Origin: Rhizobium sophorae
GTDB taxonomy: Bacteria; Pseudomonadota; Alphaproteobacteria; Rhizobiales; Rhizobiaceae
Length of the DNA stretch: 64,000 bases
Direction of reading: 5' to 3'
NCBI RefSeq assembly: GCF_013087515.1
Contig: NZ_JABFCN010000030.1
Coordinates: 62,001-126,000 of the forward strand
Part shown: piece after piece, positions 59,007 to 64,000 of the stretch
Position numbering within the stretch: position 1 is the stretch's first letter
Layout of the letters: every line of letters starts with the position of its first letter
The notes under the pieces: generated by a model
What the model was told of the DNA's origin: nothing
What the model saw: only the letters and a program-made list of their open reading frames with translations
Database searches by the model: none
Position numbers and translations under genes: made by a program

Positions 59007-60668
59007 TTCCCGCTCCAGCGTGGCGCGCTGCGCCGTCAGCACCCATAACAGGCCTTCGGGCCGGAAATCGATCTCAACCGTGCCGCGGAAGGCGGAGGCA
59101 GCATGAGCCTTGATAACAGTCGTGCCGAAGCCCGAGCGCGATGGCTCGGTGACCGGCGGGCCGCCGCGCTCTTCCCAGGTGAAGCGGAGCAGGGCATCCG
59201 GCTTGTCCTTCTCGCTGACGTCACGCCATTCGAAACGGACGCGGCCTTGCGGTACGGAGAGCGCACCGTATTTCACCGAATTGGTGGCGAGTTCATGCAA
59301 GGCGAGGCCGAGATTCTGCACTGCATCCGGTTTCAGCACGAAATCTTCGCCGCTGATGTCGATCTGCTCACGCGATTGCGGGAAGGCGTGCAAATGGATG
59401 TCGACGACCCGCCGCAGCGACACGCCTCCCCATTGTTCGCTGGTCAGGAGCTCGATCGAACGCACCAACCCTTCGAGGCGGTCGGCGACGGCGGCGCGGA
59501 AGGTCTCGACGCTGTCGGACTGCTTGGCGAGCTGGCGCATCATTGCCTGGGCAAGTGTCAGAAGATTCTTGGTGCGGTGGACGAGCTCGTGCATGACGAA
59601 ACGCAGCCGGTCCTCGGTCTGGCTACGATCGAAAGAGGCATTCGAAAGGGCAATTGCCACCTGGTTCGCCTCGATGACGCTGGTCTCGACCGGCGAGACG
59701 ATATGGCCTTCGCCCATGCGGTTCGCCATGTCGGCGATATCGCGGATGGTGGTGCGCACCTGTCGTGCGACGGCATAGGCGCCCAGCACGGCGACGAGCA
59801 CAAGGGCCACGCCGCCGATGATGAGGAAACGCCAGGTGCTGAGGATCGAAGCCTGGGCGATCGGTCCCCAGATCACCGTCTTCCACGACCAGCCGGGAAT
59901 CCGGGCATAACCGAGCAGCATGTGCGGCAGGATTGTCTCGTCCTGGAAGACGCCGCGGGAAGCAGTGAAGGCCGGCAGGATGCGCGGATCGAAGGGCGTG
60001 CCGGGTTCGAGATTGGCGGGACCGGTGGCGGCGACGACGTGGCCGCTCTGATCGATGACGGCGGCCGACCAGCCGGGGGCAAGGCCCTCGGTGGTCACGA
60101 GCTTGCGCAGATCAGTGGCATTCTGGGTAATGATGAGGGCTGCGACCGGATCGTTCTTCCGCGGCAGGGTGACGTTATAGACCCATTCGCCGCTGGTTCG
60201 GCCGCGAAAGACATCGGAGGCCTCGATGCGACCGGACGCCATGACCGCTTCGAGGGCAGGGATGTTCGCCGTCTTGCCGAGCGGCGTGCCGAATGCCCGA
60301 CGGGTGTTGAGGAGCTGCTGGCCGGTGCGATCGACGGCGATGACGAAAAGCGTGTTGTCTCTGAGGGCCGTTTCGGTGCGCTCGTGGAAGGAGGCGAGAT
60401 TGCCGTTTTCCAGCTCCGGCGAACTTGAAAGCAGCCTCAGCGTCGTTGCCATATCCTGAAGCTGGCGGTCGATGATGCGCGAAAGGGCGAGCGCATCTTG
60501 GGCCGTCTCGCGCCGCAGCGTCGAACGCTGGTTGTCTTCCAGCTGCAGCAGAAGCAGTGTCACAAAGGCGAAGATCGGCAGCGCGATCGCCACCGCCATG
60601 GCGACGAGGTAGGTGCCGATCGAGGCTTTGGGAAAGAACAGCGCGACAATCTTCATCTGTTGCGCCAC
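59004..60668 (-). CDS. HWE-family sensor histidine kinase
   Basis: Two-component sensor with a large periplasmic domain, 554 residues. A TM helix (about 18-40), a dCache-type sensor (about 45-265), a second TM (about 280-300), HAMP-like linker, then the HWE kinase core: HELVHRTKNLL with phospho-acceptor His 364, N-box ALHELATNSVKYGAL and the defining WEERGGP (498 on). HWE kinases often act in general stress or light/chemical sensing. The start may be Met 5 (60656) since both lie near a weak ribosome site. No response regulator is adjacent. Repeats lie on both sides. Confidence 0.92.
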   Translation of the reverse strand: MAQQMKIVALFFPKASIGTYLVAMAVAIALPIFAFVTLLLLQLEDNQRSTLRRETAQDALALSRIIDRQLQDMATTLRLLSSSPELENGNLASFHERTETALRDNTLFVIAVDRTGQQLLNTRRAFGTPLGKTANIPALEAVMASGRIEASDVFRGRTSGEWVYNVTLPRKNDPVAALIITQNATDLRKLVTTEGLAPGWSAAVIDQSGHVVAATGPANLEPGTPFDPRILPAFTASRGVFQDETILPHMLLGYARIPGWSWKTVIWGPIAQASILSTWRFLIIGGVALVLVAVLGAYAVARQVRTTIRDIADMANRMGEGHIVSPVETSVIEANQVAIALSNASFDRSQTEDRLRFVMHELVHRTKNLLTLAQAMMRQLAKQSDSVETFRAAVADRLEGLVRSIELLTSEQWGGVSLRRVVDIHLHAFPQSREQIDISGEDFVLKPDAVQNLGLALHELATNSVKYGALSVPQGRVRFEWRDVSEKDKPDALLRFTWEERGGPPVTEPSRSGFGTTVIKAHAASAFRGTVEIDFRPEGLLWVLTAQRATLERE

Positions 60669-60674
60669 AAAGTG

Positions 60675-60718
60675 TTACAGGGTCTTTTGCCCGTCTGAAA
60701 AGACGCGCGGCGCTGTAA
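60675..60718. repeat. Intergenic palindrome, CGCGTCT family, copy D
   Basis: Outer TTACAG (60675-60680) pairs with CTGTAA (60713-60718) and inner CGTCT (60692-60696) with AGACG (60701-60705). It is in the same orientation as copy C. The remaining gap up to 60970 (about 250 bases) shows no gene, terminator or clear site. Confidence 0.75.
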
Positions 60719-60969
60719 TGCACGTGGCCCGCAACGGTTTTCGTTTGCGGCCAGGAAAGCAAAGATCCGCATCTCTCGCAAACCGCCCTCAACTCGTTTT
60801 AGAATGCCTGATAGCAGGCTATCGAAGCAGCGCCATGTTAGGGGGAGCAAGAGCAGGTTGCAACATACTATGACAGGTCGTCGAGAGCGGCGGATCTTTT
60901 GCGGCGTCTCGTTTTGAGGCCGTACGGCCGCTTTTGCGGCAGTATGGCTCCTGCCGCCCGACCAAGTCC

Positions 60970-61839
60970 TTAGCCGGCTGGGGCGACGCCGACGCGAGCA
61001 AGGCCGTCGCGAGCCGGCTGGTACTTCGGATCGAGGCCGATCGCGTGGCGATAGGAGCGGGCAGCCTTCGCTTTGTCGCCGCGGCGTTCGTAGACGAGCG
61101 CCTGGTTGGCCCATGATTCGGCGATGTTGCCGTTAAGCTCGATCGCATGGTTGAAATCGGCAAAGGCGTTGTCGTCGTCGTTCAGCGCGATATAGGAAAT
61201 GCCGCGGCCATTATAGGGCTCGGCCGAATTCGGCGCGAGCGAGATGGCTTTCGAGAAATCGTCGATCGCCTTATCCTGCTGATTGCGCTTCTGATAGATC
61301 AGGCCACGATTGTGATAGGCGCGGCCATCGGTGGTGCCGAGCTGGATCGCCCTGTCGAAATCGTTGAAAGCCTGGTCATCCTGGCCGGCCATGCGATAGA
61401 CATTGCCGCGGCCGATATAGGCGACGTCATAGCTCGGATTGATCTGCAGGGCGGCATTGTAATCGGCAATCGCCTGGGCTTGCTGGCCCATATTGCGATA
61501 GACGAGAGCGCGGTTGGCGTAAGCCTGGAAAAACCGCGGATTGATCTGCAATGCCGTGTTGAAGTCGTTTAGCGCCGGGCGGAACTGGCCGGCGCGGCCA
61601 TAGGCGGAACCACGGACGTTGTAACCTTCAGGATCCCTCGGATTGGCGTTGATGACCGCCGTCAGCGACGCGATATTCTCTTCCGAACCCTGCGCCTTAT
61701 CGATGCGGATCACGGCATCCGTGGTATTGGTCGTCTCGCAGCCGGCGAGGCCGAACATTGCCGCCAGCGCCAAAGCGGGCAGGAATGCCGTTTTCTGCAA
61801 GCGCAAAGCGCGGGACGGATAAAAGGTGTTGACAGCCAT
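60970..61839 (-). CDS. TPR-repeat lipoprotein
   Basis: A 289-residue envelope protein: signal peptide ending in the lipobox LAGC (Cys about 34), then six or so tetratricopeptide repeats of 34 residues (ASLTAVINANPRDPEGYNVR, ALNDFNTALQINPRFFQAYA, AIADYNAALQINPSYDVAYI, AFNDFDRAIQLGTTDGRAYH, AIDDFSKAISLAPNSAEPYN, AFADFNHAIELNGNIAESWA). ATG 61839 fits the lipoprotein start; the longer frame upstream is not used. TPR lipoproteins of this type assist envelope assembly or protein-protein contacts. Partner unknown. Confidence 0.88.
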   Translation of the reverse strand: MAVNTFYPSRALRLQKTAFLPALALAAMFGLAGCETTNTTDAVIRIDKAQGSEENIASLTAVINANPRDPEGYNVRGSAYGRAGQFRPALNDFNTALQINPRFFQAYANRALVYRNMGQQAQAIADYNAALQINPSYDVAYIGRGNVYRMAGQDDQAFNDFDRAIQLGTTDGRAYHNRGLIYQKRNQQDKAIDDFSKAISLAPNSAEPYNGRGISYIALNDDDNAFADFNHAIELNGNIAESWANQALVYERRGDKAKAARSYRHAIGLDPKYQPARDGLARVGVAPAG

Positions 61840-61974
61840 TCTGGCTCGCTTTCCCCATGCGGCATATCCGGTGCGCGGATATGCGATCTTCAGCGGCAAA
61901 CTAAAAAAGGCGGCGGCGAACCCATCGCCCCCGCCACAATGCATCTGAAAACGTCGAAAAAACGACGGCAACGC

Positions 61975-62187
61975 TCAGCGTGCGACCAGACCTTCGCGCT
62001 GGGCGCGCTTACGGGCCAGCTTGCGAACACGACGAACAGCCTCGGCCTTTTCGCGAGCACGCTTCTGCGACGGCTTCTCGTAGTAGTCGCGCATCTTCAT
62101 TTCGCGGAAAATGCCTTCGCGCTGCATCTTCTTCTTGAGAGCGCGGAGAGCCTGATCAACATTGTTATCGCGGACAAGTACCTGCAC
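61975..62187 (-). CDS. rpsU: Small ribosomal subunit protein bS21
   Basis: A 70-residue, highly basic protein of the 30S subunit, involved in starting translation. The GTG at 62187 gives the family N-terminus MQVLVRDNNVDQALRALKKK; the C-terminal half is a Lys/Arg-rich helix typical of alphaproteobacterial S21. AAAGGA lies 11 bases before the GTG. The longer frame reaching 62334 has no family character. It stands between the TPR lipoprotein and adenylate cyclase genes, with 135 bases before the former. Confidence 0.93.
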   Translation of the reverse strand: MQVLVRDNNVDQALRALKKKMQREGIFREMKMRDYYEKPSQKRAREKAEAVRRVRKLARKRAQREGLVAR

Positions 62188-62363
62188 GAGAATCACGTTC
62201 CTTTGGTTGGTTGATGCCGGAGGCGGCGCAGCGGCCAGAGGCAAAACAATAACGTTCGCGCGGCCGCAGCCTTGCGATTGGTGATGCGGGATAGCAGATT
62301 GGCTACGGGAAGTCCAGATGGATATGGAAGGCACGCTGAAAAATCACGCTTCCCCTGATCCAG

Positions 62364-63965
62364 TCATGATCTGGCCGGTTCGGGCGCGGCTTCATCCAGC
62401 GCGGCGATTGCCTCCTTGAGAGCCGTCCTGACCCTTGGGCGATCGGCAGGCTCCAGCCGGCTTATATCCAGGTGCAGGTCGAGGCCGGAGAGATGTTCGC
62501 TCAGAACGCGGCTCTTGTGGTCCACACCGAGTGTCAGCCCATCCACCCCATAGGGCACGATCTCGCGCTGTATGCCCTTCATCGTGATCGGCGGCAAGGG
62601 ATGAGCGTCGACGATTTCGTTTACCAGCGCATAGGTTTCGTAGCTGATGACGATCTCTCCCCCCTGGGCGATCGATTGCAGCCGGGCTGCGAGATTGGCC
62701 TCCGCCCCGATGATCGTATAGTCCATGCGGTCGCTGCTGCCGAAATTGCCGACGTTGCAATACCCGCTGTTGATGCCCATGCGCACGACGAAAGGTTCTT
62801 CGGTGCCGTTTCTGCGCCATCTGTCCTTGAGTTCGCCGAGACGGCGCTGCATGTCGACGGCCATGCGCAGACATGCCTTCGCGTCCTCCTCCGGTCCCTT
62901 GGTTTCGGGATCGCCGAAGAAGACCAGCATCGCGTCGCCGATGAACTTGTCGACCGTGCCGCCGTGCTCCAGGGCAATGTTCGACATCTCGGTCAGATAT
63001 TCGTTGAGCATCTCCGTCAGGGCTTCCGGCTGCAGGCGCTCGGTCGTCGCCGTGAAGTCCTTGATGTCGGAGAAGAAGATCGTCAGGCGCTTGCGCTCGG
63101 TATGGACGACGACGTCCTTCTGCCCGGAGAAGATGCTCTTGTAGATCTGCGGCGAGAGATAGCGCGAAATCTTCATGGAAACGCTGGCGAGGAATTCGTT
63201 CGCTGCTTCCAGATCCTGGTTGGCGCTATGGATTGCGCGCGCCTGCTGCCGCTGGAGCACAATGAAGCTGATGCCGATGACGGCGACGAAAAGAAAATAG
63301 CAGAGCAGGTATTTGAAGGCGAAGACGTTGCTCGCATAGGGCTGCCTGATGACGACTTCCTGAATGCCGCGTACATCGCCCACTTTCCAATCGGTCTTCG
63401 GACTTTCCGGATGGGTATTGTGACAGGCAACGCAGGCCTGGCCCATGACGACGGGGGTGATGAACCGCAAGGTATCGGTCAATCCGACGCGGGTGAGATC
63501 GTTCAGCGTCTGCTGCGGATTGGCGCGCAACGCGGCGAGCGCTTGTCTCTCGAAATCGTCGAGCTCGTGGGATGCGCGGCTCTTGAACGGCAGGTCGGAG
63601 ACGAAACGGTAGGTGATATTGGCCTGTTGCTCCTTGATGACGTCGCCGAGCTCGAGGGAAAGCGTGGCCGGCAGCGGGATGGCACCCGGAATATTCGCAT
63701 AATTGTGAGAGACGACCGTGCCTCCAGTCGCGCCGCCGGCATGGGCGGCGAGAACACGCCCCACCACATTCGCGGAATAATAGGAGCGGATGCTCGATAT
63801 CAGCGAGCTCATGTCGCGCGCCTGACGGCGCAGGGTATTCCCCGACAGATCGCTGATATCAAGCCAGACGGCAAGCGGCAGCCCTGCGAGCATTGCCAGC
63901 ACGACGACAATCAGCCAGTAGCCGCTGCGGCGTGCGGCAGATTCGGAAATCACGGCGACTTTCAT
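62364..63965 (-). CDS. Class III adenylate cyclase with periplasmic CxxCH (Tll0287/DUF3365-like) sensor
   Basis: Makes cAMP. The 533-residue membrane protein has a TM helix (about 16-36), a periplasmic domain (about 40-210) with CVACH (178-182), the c-type haem attachment motif, a second TM (about 217-237), and a catalytic domain (about 290-480). Cyclase residues are present: metal Asp 300 and Asp 344, the adenine-type Lys 340 (in TVDKFIGDAM), DYTIIG (415-420) and NLAARL. The haem-type sensor resembles Tll0287 (DUF3365) proteins, so redox or gas sensing is suggested. The start is the ATG at 63965. Confidence 0.9.
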   Translation of the reverse strand: MKVAVISESAARRSGYWLIVVVLAMLAGLPLAVWLDISDLSGNTLRRQARDMSSLISSIRSYYSANVVGRVLAAHAGGATGGTVVSHNYANIPGAIPLPATLSLELGDVIKEQQANITYRFVSDLPFKSRASHELDDFERQALAALRANPQQTLNDLTRVGLTDTLRFITPVVMGQACVACHNTHPESPKTDWKVGDVRGIQEVVIRQPYASNVFAFKYLLCYFLFVAVIGISFIVLQRQQARAIHSANQDLEAANEFLASVSMKISRYLSPQIYKSIFSGQKDVVVHTERKRLTIFFSDIKDFTATTERLQPEALTEMLNEYLTEMSNIALEHGGTVDKFIGDAMLVFFGDPETKGPEEDAKACLRMAVDMQRRLGELKDRWRRNGTEEPFVVRMGINSGYCNVGNFGSSDRMDYTIIGAEANLAARLQSIAQGGEIVISYETYALVNEIVDAHPLPPITMKGIQREIVPYGVDGLTLGVDHKSRVLSEHLSGLDLHLDISRLEPADRPRVRTALKEAIAALDEAAPEPARS

Positions 63966-64000
63966 CCTTCTCTCGAAATTATCCGATTTTCGATCGTTAC

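Noticed and set aside
1..64000. CRISPR arrays, tRNA or rRNA genes, prophage or replication origin
   Set aside because: No regularly spaced direct repeats, cloverleaf sequences, rRNA segments, integrase, terminase or plasmid replication genes were seen in any gap.

Overview
The window is a single stretch of GC-rich chromosome from an alphaproteobacterium of the Rhizobiales, most like Rhizobium (R. etli / R. leguminosarum type). The grounds are the gene families present (three-subunit pntAA-pntAB-pntB, bacterial aa3 oxidase subunit IV, DUF992, HWE kinase, DUF1007 with NicO, CUT2 sugar transport with LacI regulators) and the density of rhizobial intergenic palindromes and RIME-like mosaics. The species is an inference. 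No rRNA, tRNA, CRISPR array, prophage or complete insertion sequence was seen.

Layout. 1-6.4 kb: a LysR gene cut by the window edge, a secreted/anchored protein of unknown function, gltX-lysS, a TerC membrane protein and an AraC/GyrI-like regulator. 6.5-10.2 kb: a TetR repressor divergent from an EmrAB-type multidrug efflux operon, with palindromic operators between them. 10.4-24 kb: a carbohydrate block with LacI-xylB-xylA, a second LacI gene divergent from a CUT2 ABC importer, then a TIM-barrel isomerase, a Gfo/Idh/MocA dehydrogenase, DoxX and a GH1 beta-glucosidase. 24.2-33.3 kb: a CHASE4-GGDEF-EAL protein, trhO, an overlapping CYTH/CHAD pair, eda, a DUF533 protein, a GNAT plus small membrane protein, and a DUF1007-NicO metal transport pair. 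33.5-48.8 kb: LysR, an ornithine/lysine decarboxylase behind a long leader (probable speF-type RNA), a beta-lactamase-fold hydrolase, a diguanylate cyclase, cysE, a CobW-WD40-GNAT operon with a probable Zur box, a creatininase-family gene, MarR, LacI with a 2-hydroxyacid dehydrogenase, a glutamine-amidotransferase-like hydrolase and a TRAP binding protein. 48.8-51.2 kb: a 273-bp MITE-like element and the convergent TRAP permease genes. 51.5-64 kb: a GGDEF(degenerate)-EAL protein, a FeeM-like acyltransferase, oxidase subunit IV, the pnt operon, DUF992, an HWE kinase bracketed by repeats, a TPR lipoprotein, rpsU and a class III adenylate cyclase with a periplasmic CxxCH sensor domain.

How it works together. 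The 10-24 kb block is a set of separately regulated sugar import and oxidation modules feeding central metabolism; eda supplies the Entner-Doudoroff aldolase. Three proteins make or break cyclic-di-GMP and one makes cAMP. Metal handling appears twice (NicO/DUF1007 and CobW/Zur). Many intergenic gaps hold palindromic repeats, and in several genes the stop codon lies inside a repeat arm, including dctM, whose stop is the last triplet of the MITE-like element.
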